64,000 bases of DNA from Marisediminicola sp040546025 (GTDB lineage: Bacteria; Actinomycetota; Actinomycetes; Actinomycetales; Microbacteriaceae), in the NCBI RefSeq assembly GCF_040546025.1, contig NZ_JBEPNA010000006.1, positions 1 to 64,000 of the forward strand. The letters run 5' to 3'. Each line of letters opens with the position of its first letter. The stretch's first letter is position 1. Both the position numbers and the translations under genes were made by a program. This document shows, piece after piece, positions 27,163 through 38,200 of this stretch. The notes under the pieces were generated by a model, which was not told where the DNA came from, did not search any database, and saw nothing but the letters and a program-made list of their open reading frames with translations.

Positions 27163-30036
27163 TCAGTCTTCGAACGCCTGCGGCGACGGGCAGGAGCAGA
27201 CCAGGTTGCGGTCGCCGTAGGTGTTGTCGATGCGACGCACGGGCGGCCAGTACTTGCCCTTGATGAGGCTGCGCACCGGGTACACCGCCTGCTCGCGCGA
27301 GTACGGGTGGGTCCACTCGCCGTCGATGACCGACTGCGCCGTGTGCGGCGCCCCGCGCAGCGGGTTGTCGTCGGCCGGGAAATCGCCGGCCGCCACGGCA
27401 TCCGCCTCGACACGAATCGCGATCATCGCCTCGATGAAGCGATCGATCTCGGCGAGATCCTCACTCTCGGTCGGCTCGACCATGAGGGTGCCCGCGACCG
27501 GGAACGACATCGTCGGCGCGTGGAACCCGAAGTCGATGAGGCGCTTGGCCACGTCGTCGACGGTGACCCCGGTCGACGCCGTGAGTGGGCGAAGGTCGAG
27601 GATGCATTCGTGCGCGATGAGCCCCTTGTCGCCCGAGTAGAGCAGCGGGTAGTGCTCCCGCAGCCGCACGGCCACATAGTTGGCCGCAAGAACAGCGGCT
27701 GCGGTGGCGTCCTTGAGCCCGTCGGCACCCATCATGCGCACGTACGCCCAGCTGATCGGCAGGATGCTGGGCGAACCGTACGGTGCCGCCGACACGGGCG
27801 CTCCCGTATGGAAGTCGTGCTGCGCCATCGGATGCCCGGGCAGGAACGGCGCGAGGTGCGCCTTCGCTGCGACAGGCCCGACACCCGGCCCCCCGCCGCC
27901 GTGAGGGATGCAGAACGTCTTGTGCAGGTTGAGGTGCGAGACGTCGCCGCCGAAGTCGCCGAACCGGGCGAACCCGAGCACCGCGTTGAGGTTGGCGCCG
28001 TCGACGTAGACCTGTCCCCCAGCATCGTGCACGGTCTTGCAGATGTTGCCGACCTCGTGCTCGTACACGCCGTGAGTGGACGGGTAGGTGATCATGAGCG
28101 CGGCGATCTCGCCGGAGTGCTCCGCGATCTTCGCGCGCACATCGTCCAGGTCGACGTTTCCGAGCTCGTCGCAGGCGATCACGATGACCCGCATGCCCGC
28201 GAGCACCGCACTCGCGGCGTTCGTGCCGTGCGCGCTCGAGGGGATCAGGCAGATGCGGCGCTGGGTGTCGCCGCGCGAGTCGTGGTAGCCGCGGATCGCG
28301 AGCAGGCCCGCGAGTTCGCCCTGGCTGCCCGCGTTCGGCTGCAGCGACACGGAATCGTAGCCCGTGACGTCGGCGAGCCAGCTCTGCAGCTGCTCGATCA
28401 GGGTCAGGTAGCCCTGCACGTCGGCCGCGGGGGCGAACGGGTGCAGCCCGCCGAACTCGGGCCAGGTCACCGGCTCCATCTCGGTCGCGGCGTTGAGCTT
28501 CATCGTGCACGAGCCGAGCGGGATCATGCCCCGGTCGAGCGCATAGTCGTAGTCGGCGAGGGTCTTCAGGTAGCGCATCATGCTCGTCTCCGAGCGGTGC
28601 GTGTTGAAGACCGCATGCGTCAGGTACTGCGACTCGCGGGAGAGGCCGCCGGGCAGGGCGGATGCTCCGGAGCGAACCGTGTCGCTGTAGTCGGCATCCG
28701 CCTCCCCGCCGAACGCGTGCGCGACGGCCCGGATGTCGGCGAGTTCGGTGGTCTCGTCGACCGAGAGGCGCACGGTGTTCTCGTCGACCTTCCAGAGCAG
28801 CACCCCGAGGTCGTACGCCGTGGCCACGATGTCGGCGGCACGGCCGGGAACGGCAACGGTGAGCGTGTCGAAGTGGTCGGTGGAGACCTCGGCGCCGAGT
28901 CCCGTCAGGATGCCCGCGAGTGCCCCGGCGCGCGACGCGACCTGCTGGGCGATGCGCCGCAGCCCATCCGGGCCGTGGTACACCGCGTACATCGAGGCCA
29001 TGACGGCGAGCAGTACCTGTGCGGTGCAGATGTTCGAGGTGGCCTTGTCGCGGCGGATGTGCTGCTCGCGCACCTGCAGCGAGAGGCGGTAGGCGGGGTG
29101 TCCCGCGGCATCCTTCGAGACGCCGACGAGGCGGCCGGGGAGCTGGCGTTCGAGTCCGGCGCGCACGGCCATGTAGCCGGCGTGCGGTCCACCGAAGCCC
29201 ATCGGAACGCCGAAGCGCTGACTGGTGCCGACGGCGACATCGGCCCCGAGGTCGCCCGGCGACTTGATCAGCGTGAGCGCGAGCAGGTCGGCCGCGACGA
29301 TCGCGATGCCTCCCTGTGCCTTGGCTGCGGCGATCGTTGCACTGGGGTCCCAGACGCGGCCGGATGCGCCGGGGTACTGCACGAAGATGCCGAACGCGGC
29401 AGGCAGCTCGTCCCCGTCGTGCAGCTCTGACAGGCCCATCTCGACGAGGTCGTAACCGACAGCGCCGGCACGGTTGGCGAGCAGAGCCTTGGTCTGCGGC
29501 AGCGCGTCGGCGTCGACAATGAATGTGTTCGACGCGGACTTGGATGCCCGGCGGGCCAGCAACATCCCCTCGACGACCGCGGTGCCCTCGTCGAGCATCG
29601 ACGCGTTCGCCGTGGTCATGCCGGTGAGGTCGGAGACCATGGTCTGGAAGTTGATGAGCGCCTCGAGGCGCCCCTGCGAGATTTCCGGCTGGTACGGCGT
29701 GTACGCCGTGTACCAGCTCGGGTTTTCGAGCACGTTGCGCTTGATGACCGCGGGGGTGATCGTGTCGTAGTAGCCGAGGCCGATCATCGACCGGTTGACG
29801 GTGTTGCGCTTGGCGAGGATCCGCAGCTCGGCGAGCGCCTCGCGCTCGGTCGCGGCGGGCGGCAGAACCGAGTCCGCCGCGGAGCGGAAGCCGTCGACAT
29901 GGATCGACGGCGGGACCGCCGCGGTGACGAGGGCATCGACGGAGTCGTAGCCGATCGCGGCGAGCATGTGTGCCTGTGCTGCGGTGTCCGTGCCGATATG
30001 GCGCGCGGCAAAGCCCTGGAGGTTGACGCCGCCCAT
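27163..30036 (-). CDS. gcvP: Glycine dehydrogenase (decarboxylating), P protein
   Basis: The 957-residue P protein of the glycine cleavage system decarboxylates glycine with PLP and passes aminomethyl to lipoyl-GcvH. Both halves of the homodimeric form are in one chain. The N-terminal part includes PYQPEISQGRLEALINFQTM, and the C-terminal half has the Schiff-base Lys in NLHKTFCIPHGGGGPG with the Gly-rich loop after it. Length is normal for the fused form. Its start overlaps the gcvH stop by one base (TAATG). It is the last gene of gcvT-gcvH-gcvP. Confidence 0.96.
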   Translation of the reverse strand: MGGVNLQGFAARHIGTDTAAQAHMLAAIGYDSVDALVTAAVPPSIHVDGFRSAADSVLPPAATEREALAELRILAKRNTVNRSMIGLGYYDTITPAVIKRNVLENPSWYTAYTPYQPEISQGRLEALINFQTMVSDLTGMTTANASMLDEGTAVVEGMLLARRASKSASNTFIVDADALPQTKALLANRAGAVGYDLVEMGLSELHDGDELPAAFGIFVQYPGASGRVWDPSATIAAAKAQGGIAIVAADLLALTLIKSPGDLGADVAVGTSQRFGVPMGFGGPHAGYMAVRAGLERQLPGRLVGVSKDAAGHPAYRLSLQVREQHIRRDKATSNICTAQVLLAVMASMYAVYHGPDGLRRIAQQVASRAGALAGILTGLGAEVSTDHFDTLTVAVPGRAADIVATAYDLGVLLWKVDENTVRLSVDETTELADIRAVAHAFGGEADADYSDTVRSGASALPGGLSRESQYLTHAVFNTHRSETSMMRYLKTLADYDYALDRGMIPLGSCTMKLNAATEMEPVTWPEFGGLHPFAPAADVQGYLTLIEQLQSWLADVTGYDSVSLQPNAGSQGELAGLLAIRGYHDSRGDTQRRICLIPSSAHGTNAASAVLAGMRVIVIACDELGNVDLDDVRAKIAEHSGEIAALMITYPSTHGVYEHEVGNICKTVHDAGGQVYVDGANLNAVLGFARFGDFGGDVSHLNLHKTFCIPHGGGGPGVGPVAAKAHLAPFLPGHPMAQHDFHTGAPVSAAPYGSPSILPISWAYVRMMGADGLKDATAAAVLAANYVAVRLREHYPLLYSGDKGLIAHECILDLRPLTASTGVTVDDVAKRLIDFGFHAPTMSFPVAGTLMVEPTESEDLAEIDRFIEAMIAIRVEADAVAAGDFPADDNPLRGAPHTAQSVIDGEWTHPYSREQAVYPVRSLIKGKYWPPVRRIDNTYGDRNLVCSCPSPQAFED

Positions 30037-30413
30037 TACTCCCCTACCAGCGCACTGTACTCGTCGAAGCTCAGCAGCTCGGGAAGCGAGTCGAAGCGCA
30101 CCTTGATGAGCCAGCCCTCGCCGAACGGGTCGCTGTTCACGAGCTCGGGCGAGTCGACGACGGCCTGGTTCGCCTCGACGATCTCGCCGTCGACGGGTGC
30201 GAAGAGCTCTCCGACCGACTTCGTCGACTCGATCTCCCCGACGACCTTGCCGCTCGCGATGCTGGAGCCTGCGGTCGGAAGGTCGACGAACACGACGTCG
30301 CCGAGCTTCTCGGCGGCGTACGCGGTGATGCCGACGGTCGCGACGTCACCGTCGACCTGCACCCATTCGTGCTCGGGGGTGTACTGGAGGGTGGTCTTGT
30401 CTGGCATGGTCAT
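30036..30413 (-). CDS. gcvH: Glycine cleavage system H protein
   Basis: The 125-residue lipoyl carrier shuttles the aminomethyl group between GcvP, GcvT and dihydrolipoamide dehydrogenase. The lipoylated Lys is in EIESTKSVGEL (about residue 62), within the compact beta-barrel fold, and the family's VGITAYAAEKLGDVV precedes it. It overlaps gcvT by ATGA and gcvP by one base, so the three are translated together. Confidence 0.96.
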   Translation of the reverse strand: MTMPDKTTLQYTPEHEWVQVDGDVATVGITAYAAEKLGDVVFVDLPTAGSSIASGKVVGEIESTKSVGELFAPVDGEIVEANQAVVDSPELVNSDPFGEGWLIKVRFDSLPELLSFDEYSALVGE

Positions 30414-31525
30414 GCCTTTCGCTTGTAGAAGGGGAGGGAGACGACGGTCGCCGGAATTCGGGTGCCGCGCACATCGATGTAGAGCTCGGCGCCGAGGTCG
30501 GCGCTGTCGGGGGCGACGTAGGCCATCGCGATCGGATGCCCGAGGGTCGGCGACAGGGCGCCGCTCGTGATGATCCCGACCTCGGTCTCTCCGTCGAAGA
30601 CGGGGTAGTCCGCACGGCCGGCGCGCTTGCCTTCGGCCGTGAGTCCGACAAGCACGCGGGCGCCGTCATCCGGTCCCGCCTCGATCGCGGCGCGGCCCAC
30701 GAAGTCGCCTTCCTTCTTCAGATTGACGACGCGGCCGAGGCCCGCCTGCGACGGAACGGTGTCGAGCGAGAGCTCATGGCCGTAGAGCGGCATGCCCGCC
30801 TCGAGCCGCAGCGTGTCGCGGCTTGCGAGCCCGGCGGGGACGAGGCCTGCGCCGGCACCGGTCTCGAGCAGCGCGTCCCACAGTGCCGGTGCCGCCTCCG
30901 GGGCCAGGTACAGCTCGAAGCCGTCCTCTCCCGTGTAGCCGGTGCGGGCGACGAGCATCGCGTGCTCGCCGTAGTGGCCGTGCGCGGACCGGTAGTAGCC
31001 GAGGCCGTCGAGGCCGTCGAGGCCGTCGACGCGCACGCCGGGCACCTCGGTGAGGATCTCGAGGGCGCGCGGACCCTGCACCGCGATGAGCGCGATGTCG
31101 TCGCTCTCGTCGTGCACCTCGCAGTCGAACGGCGAGCATCGGTCGCGCAGCTCGTCCGCGACGGCCTCCCGGTTGGAGGCGTTCGCTACGACGAGGTAGC
31201 GGTCCTCGCCGGTGCGGTAGACGACGAGGTCGTCCACGATCCCTCCCTCGCGGGAGAGCAGCAGGCTGTACTTCGCCTGCCCGATCTCGATGACCGAGAG
31301 CTTGCCGGCGAGGGCGTAGTCGAGGGCGTCCGATGCCTCCGGGCCGAGCACGAGGATCTCCCCCATGTGGGAGAGGTCGAACAGGCCGGCGGCGGTGCGC
31401 ACCGCGTGGTGCTCGGCGAGATCGCTCGAGTAGCGCACAGGCATCATCCAGCCGGCGAAGTCGGTGAAGCTCGCGCCGGCATCCAGATGGCGCTGGTGAA
31501 GGGGCGAGAAGCGTTCTTCGGTCAC
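30410..31525 (-). CDS. gcvT: Aminomethyltransferase, T protein
   Basis: The 371-residue T protein releases ammonia and transfers the methylene group from GcvH to tetrahydrofolate. It has the folate-binding GcvT fold with FDLSHMGEI near residue 50, a catalytic-Asp region, and EDGFELYL and GLASRDTLRLEAGMPLYG later. The start is GTG 31525, with GGAGAA before it. A short in-frame repeat (GLDGLDGLDG, from a 9-base tandem repeat near 31005-31035) is a local oddity. It heads the operon behind the riboswitch. Confidence 0.94.
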   Translation of the reverse strand: MTEERFSPLHQRHLDAGASFTDFAGWMMPVRYSSDLAEHHAVRTAAGLFDLSHMGEILVLGPEASDALDYALAGKLSVIEIGQAKYSLLLSREGGIVDDLVVYRTGEDRYLVVANASNREAVADELRDRCSPFDCEVHDESDDIALIAVQGPRALEILTEVPGVRVDGLDGLDGLGYYRSAHGHYGEHAMLVARTGYTGEDGFELYLAPEAAPALWDALLETGAGAGLVPAGLASRDTLRLEAGMPLYGHELSLDTVPSQAGLGRVVNLKKEGDFVGRAAIEAGPDDGARVLVGLTAEGKRAGRADYPVFDGETEVGIITSGALSPTLGHPIAMAYVAPDSADLGAELYIDVRGTRIPATVVSLPFYKRKA

Positions 31526-31567
31526 GAGTTCTCCATATCGTCGCGCGGGCGCGAAAGCAACTGTGGG

Positions 31568-31772
31568 AACTCCCCCTCTGTCATGGGCCTGAGAGCTTCG
31601 CGGCCGGCCCGCTGGGGCCTGCCACTTTCACCGTGGGCGAGCGGGAGTGGTGCCTCACGCTTCTTTTCAGAGTGGCCTGTTCGATGCGGTACTCGTACCT
31701 GAGAGATTGGTGGGGAGAAATTGCTCCTTCGGTGTTCGCCGATGTTGTGGCGAACTCTCCCGCATCGCGTTG
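31568..31772 (-). ncRNA. Tandem glycine riboswitch upstream of gcvT
   Basis: On the minus strand the leader reads GCGGGAGAG, then ACCGAAGGAGCAA and TCTCTCAGGTA, closing the first aptamer. A linker follows with CACTCTGAAAAG. The second aptamer has ACGGTGAAAG and closes with GCTCTCAGG...GACAGAGGGGGAG. These are the conserved joining and closing words of two-aptamer glycine riboswitches of actinobacteria, in order and spacing. It ends 43 bases before the gcvT start. It is expected to raise gcv expression when glycine is high. No separate terminator stem is obvious, so control could be at transcription or at translation. Confidence 0.92.
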
Positions 31773-31798
31773 TGGGCCCGATGTTCGATTGTGGCTCA

Positions 31799-31804
31799 AC
31801 CCTA
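31799..31804 (-). promoter_or_regulatory. Candidate -10 box for the gcv leader
   Basis: TAGGGT on the minus strand fits the TAnnnT actinobacterial -10 pattern and lies about 27 bases before the 5' end of the riboswitch, so a start near 31792 would just include both aptamers. I see no convincing -35 box. The placement is the main support. Confidence 0.35.
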
Positions 31805-31841
31805 CCGCGCCGAGGCGCCGCGCCGGATTCGGGATTACGGG

Positions 31842-32000
31842 TCAGTCGCGGTTGTCGCGGAAGTACCGCACGGCCTGCCAGATCAGCACGGCCAGGGTCG
31901 TGAGTCCCATGGCCCCGAACACGAAGGGGGCCCAGGGAGGGAAATCGGCACCGGGGATGACGTACGCCGGCACGGAGGTTATCGCCGCAGAAATCGTCAT
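31842..32000 (-). CDS. Small single-span membrane protein
   Basis: A 52-residue product, MTISAAITSVPAYVIPG..., with one hydrophobic helix (FVFGAMGLTTLAVLIWQAV, about residues 26-44) and a charged tail (RYFRDNRD). It lies between the riboswitch and an ABC-F gene, 46 bases after the latter on the same strand. GGAG lies very close to the ATG. I do not recognise the family, but the composition and neat placement favour a real gene. Confidence 0.6.
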   Translation of the reverse strand: MTISAAITSVPAYVIPGADFPPWAPFVFGAMGLTTLAVLIWQAVRYFRDNRD

Positions 32001-32046
32001 GGCTCCATCGTGCACCCTGCGGCGGGCCCCGCCAACCTCCCGCGGT

Positions 32047-33702
<1,656 letters not shown>

Positions 33703-33762
33703 GGGTTCAGTTTCTCACTGGTGACGGCGGATCCCCTACCCGCGCGCACTGACGGATAGTGT

Positions 33763-34575
33763 GTGCGGGTGGCCCAACAACGTGACGACAAACCCTCCAC
33801 AGCGATGGCACTGCGCGATCTGCACGAGAGATTCATGGTGGAAGAGCGGGTCGTGGCGGCGCCCGTGCAGCGAAAGCTCTACCTGATCGCGGCGGTGCTC
33901 GTCGTCGTGCCGCTCATCGCCTTCATCGTGATCCTCATCGATGTGCTGCGGGGCGGCGAACTGTCGAGCATCGACGCGCCCGTCCAGGCCTGGCTGAACT
34001 CGGTGCAATCGGACTTCCTCACCGCGACAATGACGGGCCTGTCGGTGCTGTTCGGCCCACCCGTTTTTCCGATCGTGGCGCTCGTCCTGGTGCTGGGCTG
34101 GGTGGTCACGGCGCGTCACGCCTGGCGCCCGCTGCTGCTCGCGGGCGGCACGCTGGTCGCGATTGTCGGCGTTCGGCTGATCGCGGAGCTGGTCGGCCGC
34201 GCGCGCCCGCCCGTGCGGGGGATGCTCATCGGCCCCGAGCTCAGCGAGTCGTTCCCCTCCGGGCACGTGGTCGGCGCCGCCGCCATCATGCTGCTCACGG
34301 CCTACCTCGTGTTCTCCCGGAGGAGGAACCCCGGCACCGCCGTCGCCGCCTTCGTCGTCGCGTCGCTCGCCATTCTCGCGACGGCGGCGAGCCGGGTGTA
34401 CCTCGGCTACCACTGGGCGACGGATGCCCTGGGCGCCGCCTGCGTCGCGCTGATGGTGCTGGGGCTGGTCATCGCGATCGACACCCATCGGACGGTGCGC
34501 GTCGCCAATGCCGGGAGCCCCGCACCTGGAGGAACCCCCGTCTCCGGGGGAAGTGCCACCGTCGAGAACGGGTGA
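33763..34575 (+). CDS. PAP2-family membrane phosphatase
   Basis: About 270 residues with six hydrophobic helices. The phosphatase motifs are present: GRARPP (motif 1, with the usual upstream Lys replaced), SFPSGHVVGAA (motif 2) and SRVYLGYHWATD (motif 3, with catalytic His and Asp). The family dephosphorylates lipid phosphates such as undecaprenyl pyrophosphate or phosphatidate at the membrane outer face. The start is uncertain: GTG 33763 or 33769, or ATG 33805; none has a clear ribosome site. It is divergent from the ABC-F gene. Confidence 0.85.
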   Translation: MRVAQQRDDKPSTAMALRDLHERFMVEERVVAAPVQRKLYLIAAVLVVVPLIAFIVILIDVLRGGELSSIDAPVQAWLNSVQSDFLTATMTGLSVLFGPPVFPIVALVLVLGWVVTARHAWRPLLLAGGTLVAIVGVRLIAELVGRARPPVRGMLIGPELSESFPSGHVVGAAAIMLLTAYLVFSRRRNPGTAVAAFVVASLAILATAASRVYLGYHWATDALGAACVALMVLGLVIAIDTHRTVRVANAGSPAPGGTPVSGGSATVENG

Positions 34576-34698
34576 AGTCACGCTCCCGCGCGCAGTGCGC
34601 GAGACAGGCAGCATCCGTCGCCGAAATCGACCCCCTGTCGCGCGCCGCTCCGGCTTTGTACCCTTGAGCATTGGTTGACCGCAGAAAGGCGGGTCGTG

Positions 34699-35139
34699 AT
34701 GAATACCGACGTTCTCCTCTGGATCATTGTCGGCGTCGTCGTTGTCGCCGTGCTCCTCGTGTTGGCCCTCGTTCTGTCGCGCCGTCGCGAGAGCGACGCC
34801 AAGCTCGAGGACGACCGGCGCCGCGCCGAGGAACATCGCGAGCAGGCGCGCGAGGCGGACCTCTCGGCGCGAGAGCGGGAGGCCGACGCGATGCGCGTGC
34901 AGGCCGAGGCGCAGCAGGCCCAGGTCGAGGCCGAACGGCTTCGGAACGAGGGCGAGCGGCGCCGGATGGATGCCGAGGGCGTCCGCGCCGAGTCTGAGGA
35001 GCATCTGCGGCGGGCGGACGAAATCGACCCGGACACCGTCGGCCGGTCGGAATCGGAGACCGGCGGCCGGCGCGACGACTCGCCAGACACTCGCCGCGAC
35101 GGTGCACCCGATACCCGCCGCGACGAGACGACGCGCTGA
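34699..35139 (+). CDS. Membrane-anchored coiled-coil protein of unknown function
   Basis: 146 residues from the ATG of MNTDVLLW. One membrane helix (about residues 4-27) is followed by a highly charged, Glu/Arg/Ala-rich helix (about 29-100) that should form a coiled coil. The tail is disordered and contains the repeated word DTRRD. ATG 34699 follows AAAGGCGGG; an upstream start at 34675 adds only MTAERRVV. I know no function; similar proteins are common in this bacterial group. Confidence 0.7.
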   Translation: MNTDVLLWIIVGVVVVAVLLVLALVLSRRRESDAKLEDDRRRAEEHREQAREADLSAREREADAMRVQAEAQQAQVEAERLRNEGERRRMDAEGVRAESEEHLRRADEIDPDTVGRSESETGGRRDDSPDTRRDGAPDTRRDETTR

Positions 35140-35226
35140 CTCCACACTGACAGCGGCTAGTGTCGACCACGTCCCGCCTGTCGCGTCCGGCTTTCGAATC
35201 TGTCGGACCTCTCGAAAGCTTGTCTG

Positions 35227-35682
35227 ATGACCACCGGCATCACAGCCTCCCGGCCGCGCACCTCGCTCCCCCGCGCGCTCGCCCGGATTGCTCTCGGGGC
35301 GTTCCTCCTGCTCGCCGGGATCAGCCACCTCACCACGAACCGCGAGGCGTTCCAGGCGCAGGTGCCGGAATGGCTGCCGCTCGACGCCGACTTTGTCGTG
35401 GTCGCCTCGGGTGTGGTCGAGATCGCGCTCGGACTCGCCCTGATCGCGCTGCCGCGGCAGCGGGTGCTCGTGGGCTGGATCACCGCGGCGTTCTTCGTGG
35501 CGATCTTTCCCGGAAACATCTCCCAATTCGTCACGGCCACCGACTCGTTCGGCCTGAACACCGACCTCGCCCGCGGTATCCGGCTGCTGTTCCAGCCGCT
35601 GCTGGTTCTCTGGGCACTGTGGTCGACTGGCGCATGGCAGGCCTGGCGGGCCGCACGCACCACCGACGGCGCTAGACGGTAG
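35227..35682 (+). CDS. DoxX-like membrane protein
   Basis: 151 residues with four hydrophobic helices and the DoxX-type beginning (ARIALGAFLLLAGISHLT, about 18-36). GVVEIALGLALIALP and NISQFVTATDSF follow. The family contains quinone-linked and thiosulfate-related proteins, but most members have no known role. The last 11 bases overlap the end of the convergent SDR gene. Confidence 0.75.
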   Translation: MTTGITASRPRTSLPRALARIALGAFLLLAGISHLTTNREAFQAQVPEWLPLDADFVVVASGVVEIALGLALIALPRQRVLVGWITAAFFVAIFPGNISQFVTATDSFGLNTDLARGIRLLFQPLLVLWALWSTGAWQAWRAARTTDGARR

Positions 35683-36433
35683 ACCAGCCGCCGTCTGACA
35701 TCAGCACTGCGCCGTTGACGTTCGGCGAGTCCTCGCTGAGCAGCCAGGTGATCGAGGCCGCAAGGTCCTCCGCGGCCGCCGGTGTCGGAATCGTCGTCTG
35801 CATGATCGGTCCGAGGCGCTCCCCTGCCCAGGCGGACAGGAACGGAGCCTCGATGTTCGTGATGACGGCGCCGGGCGCGACGGCGTTGCAGCGGATGCCC
35901 TTCGGGCCGTAGAAGAGGGCCGTGCTCTTGGTGAGCCCGATGACCGCGTGCTTCGACACCGAGTAGGTGGTGCCGGATCCGCCCGACTTGATGCCCGCTT
36001 CGCTCGCGACGTTGACGATGCGGCCGAAACCCGCGTCGACCATGCCGGGCAGCACCGCGCGGATGAGGCGCATCTGCGAGGTGACGTTCACCCCTATGAC
36101 CCGCTCCCACACCTCATCGGTGATCTCCGCCGTCGGCAGGAACCCGTCCATGATTCCCGCGTTGTTCACGAGCCCGTCGACGCTACCGCCTGCCGCCGCG
36201 ACGATGTCATCGACCGCCCACCGCGAGCTCACGTCCCCGGCGACGATCAGGAGGTCGGCCCCCTCGTTGCCGGCAGCCAGCGCGTCGAGCCGCTCGGCGG
36301 AGATGTCACTCGCGACGACGCGGGCTCCCTCGGCGAGGAGGCGCTCAGCGGTCGCCTTGCCGATGCCGCTTCCGGCACCCGTGACGATGACCGTGCGGCC
36401 GGTGAATCGACCCGGAACTGATGATACGGGCAT
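35672..36433 (-). CDS. Short-chain dehydrogenase/reductase
   Basis: A 253-residue classical SDR with the NAD(P) loop GAGSGIG (about 19-25) and NNAG. Catalytic Ser in NVASEAG precedes YSVSKHAV with the Tyr and Lys, and a C-terminal substrate-binding part ends in LMSDGGWSTV. Asp in VVASDIS after the second strand suggests NAD(H) preference. The substrate is unknown. Start ATG at MPVSSVPGRF. It converges on the DoxX gene with an 11-base overlap. Confidence 0.87.
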   Translation of the reverse strand: MPVSSVPGRFTGRTVIVTGAGSGIGKATAERLLAEGARVVASDISAERLDALAAGNEGADLLIVAGDVSSRWAVDDIVAAAGGSVDGLVNNAGIMDGFLPTAEITDEVWERVIGVNVTSQMRLIRAVLPGMVDAGFGRIVNVASEAGIKSGGSGTTYSVSKHAVIGLTKSTALFYGPKGIRCNAVAPGAVITNIEAPFLSAWAGERLGPIMQTTIPTPAAAEDLAASITWLLSEDSPNVNGAVLMSDGGWSTV

Positions 36434-36521
36434 GGAAGGGTCCCTCGTGTTCGACGCTGAACGCGCCGGACGCGGGCGAACCTGAACGTACCCTCGGGCG
36501 CAGGTCACCCAACAGGCCTTG

Positions 36522-38117
36522 CTAGGCGGCGCGCACGTCGATCTCGCCGGGCGCCGCGCCGTCGCTCCCGAAGACGAGACGCCGGGTGGCGATCTTGTCG
36601 GTGAAGAACCGGTCGTGGCTGACCACGACGACGGCTCCGGGGAAGTGCACGAGTGCCCGCTCCATGACCTGCGTACTGGCCATGTCGAGGTGGTTGGTCG
36701 GCTCGTCGAGAAGCAGCACGGATGCCCCGGACAGCAGGCATTGCGCCATCGCGACGCGCGCCCGCTGTCCGCCGGAGAGGTTGCCGATCCGCTGTTTCAG
36801 GTCGGCCTCGGAGAACTGGAACATGCCGAGGAACCGGTTCACCGACTTGCGGGTCGCGGTGAACGCAAGGCTCCCGGGCATTGCGTTGACGGCGTGGGTG
36901 ACGGTGTCGTCGTCGTCGAGCTCGTCCAGCATCCGGTTGTACGAGACGACACCTGCTCCCTTCGCCCAGGCGACCTCGCCGGAGTCGGCATCCTCCTCCC
37001 CCGTGAGCACCCGCAGCAGTGTCGTCTTGCCGCTGCCGTTGGAGCCGAGCACGACGATGCGGTTGCCGCGCCGGATCTCGAGGTTGAGGCCGTCGAACAG
37101 CACCTTCTCGCCGTAGGCCTTGCTGAGCATCTCGACCCGGCAGAGCACGTCCTTGATGTGCAGGCCGCCGTAGATCTCGGTGATGATCTGGTCGACCGGG
37201 CGCGGAGCGCGGGACTTTTTGATGTGTGAGAGCTGCTTGTCGAGGCCGCGGCTCGCGGCCTTTGCTGCCTCGCGGCGGTCGGCGATTCCCTCGGCCTCGA
37301 AGGCGAGCAGTTCGGACTCGTGCACGAACTGCTGCTCGAGGCTTTTGAGCCGGAACTGCTTCTGCACCACGTACTCGCCGAAGTTGCCGGGGTACTCGTG
37401 CAGGTGGAAGTTCTCGACCTCGATGATGCGCGTGACGACGGCATCCAGGAACCTGCGGTCGTGGCTAACGACGATCGCGGCGCCTCGGAAGTCGCGGAAC
37501 CAGGCCTCGAGCCACTCGACGCCGGCCACATCAAGGTAGTTGGTGGGCTCGTCGAGCAGTAGCACGTCGGGGGCCTCGAGCACGATCTTCGCGAGCGCGG
37601 CACGGTTGCGCCAGCCGCCGGACAGCTCGTCGATCGGGCAGGTCCGGTGCGCTTCGGTAAATCCCAGCGTTGTGAGGGCCCTGTCGATGCGGCGGGTGTA
37701 GTCCCAGCCGTCGAGCCGGTCCATCTCCTCGAACAGCTCGGCCTGGCGGTGGATGAGCCGGTCGAGCTCGGGGCTCGCGCTCGGGTCGGCGGCGATGGTC
37801 GCGTCGATCGTCGCGAGTTCCGCCTCGACGGCCTGGATGTCGGAGAACAGGCCGACGAGCACCTCGGTGATCGTCGCGTCGCCGTCGAGTTCGGAGAACT
37901 GCGAGAAGTAGCCCACCTTGATGCCCGGCTCGAGGGTGACGGTGCCGCTGTCGGGGGCCACCTGGTCGAGGACCAGCTTCAGGATCGTGGTCTTGCCCGA
38001 GCCGTTGCGTCCGATCAGGCCAACCCGGTCGCCGGGCTCGAGGCGGAAGAAGGCCTCCCGCAGAATCTGGGTGTTCTCGAATCGAACGCTCACGTCGTGC
38101 AGTCGGATCAGGCTCAT
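36522..38117 (-). CDS. ABC-F family ATPase (second)
   Basis: A 531-residue ABC-F protein with no membrane segments. It has Walker A GRNGSGKTTILKLV and GSNGSGKTTLLRVL, signatures LSGGWRNRAALA and LSGGQRARVAMA, and a linker rich in basic residues (about 240-290). The start MSLIRLHDVSVRF is the usual one. It is more Uup/EttA-like in its ending than the protein at 32047, but I cannot place it in a subfamily. It presumably acts at the ribosome. Confidence 0.87.
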   Translation of the reverse strand: MSLIRLHDVSVRFENTQILREAFFRLEPGDRVGLIGRNGSGKTTILKLVLDQVAPDSGTVTLEPGIKVGYFSQFSELDGDATITEVLVGLFSDIQAVEAELATIDATIAADPSASPELDRLIHRQAELFEEMDRLDGWDYTRRIDRALTTLGFTEAHRTCPIDELSGGWRNRAALAKIVLEAPDVLLLDEPTNYLDVAGVEWLEAWFRDFRGAAIVVSHDRRFLDAVVTRIIEVENFHLHEYPGNFGEYVVQKQFRLKSLEQQFVHESELLAFEAEGIADRREAAKAASRGLDKQLSHIKKSRAPRPVDQIITEIYGGLHIKDVLCRVEMLSKAYGEKVLFDGLNLEIRRGNRIVVLGSNGSGKTTLLRVLTGEEDADSGEVAWAKGAGVVSYNRMLDELDDDDTVTHAVNAMPGSLAFTATRKSVNRFLGMFQFSEADLKQRIGNLSGGQRARVAMAQCLLSGASVLLLDEPTNHLDMASTQVMERALVHFPGAVVVVSHDRFFTDKIATRRLVFGSDGAAPGEIDVRAA

Positions 38118-38200
38118 GCCCGGTGTCCTCTCGGTAGGGGTCCAGGTCGTGCGAACTCCACCCGGTATGTCGCCGCCCAGCCTACGGGTAGCTTCGGAGG

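Noticed and set aside
31005..31035. 9-base tandem repeat in gcvT as a contingency (phase-variation) locus
   Set aside because: The unit is a multiple of three, so copy changes would not shift the frame.
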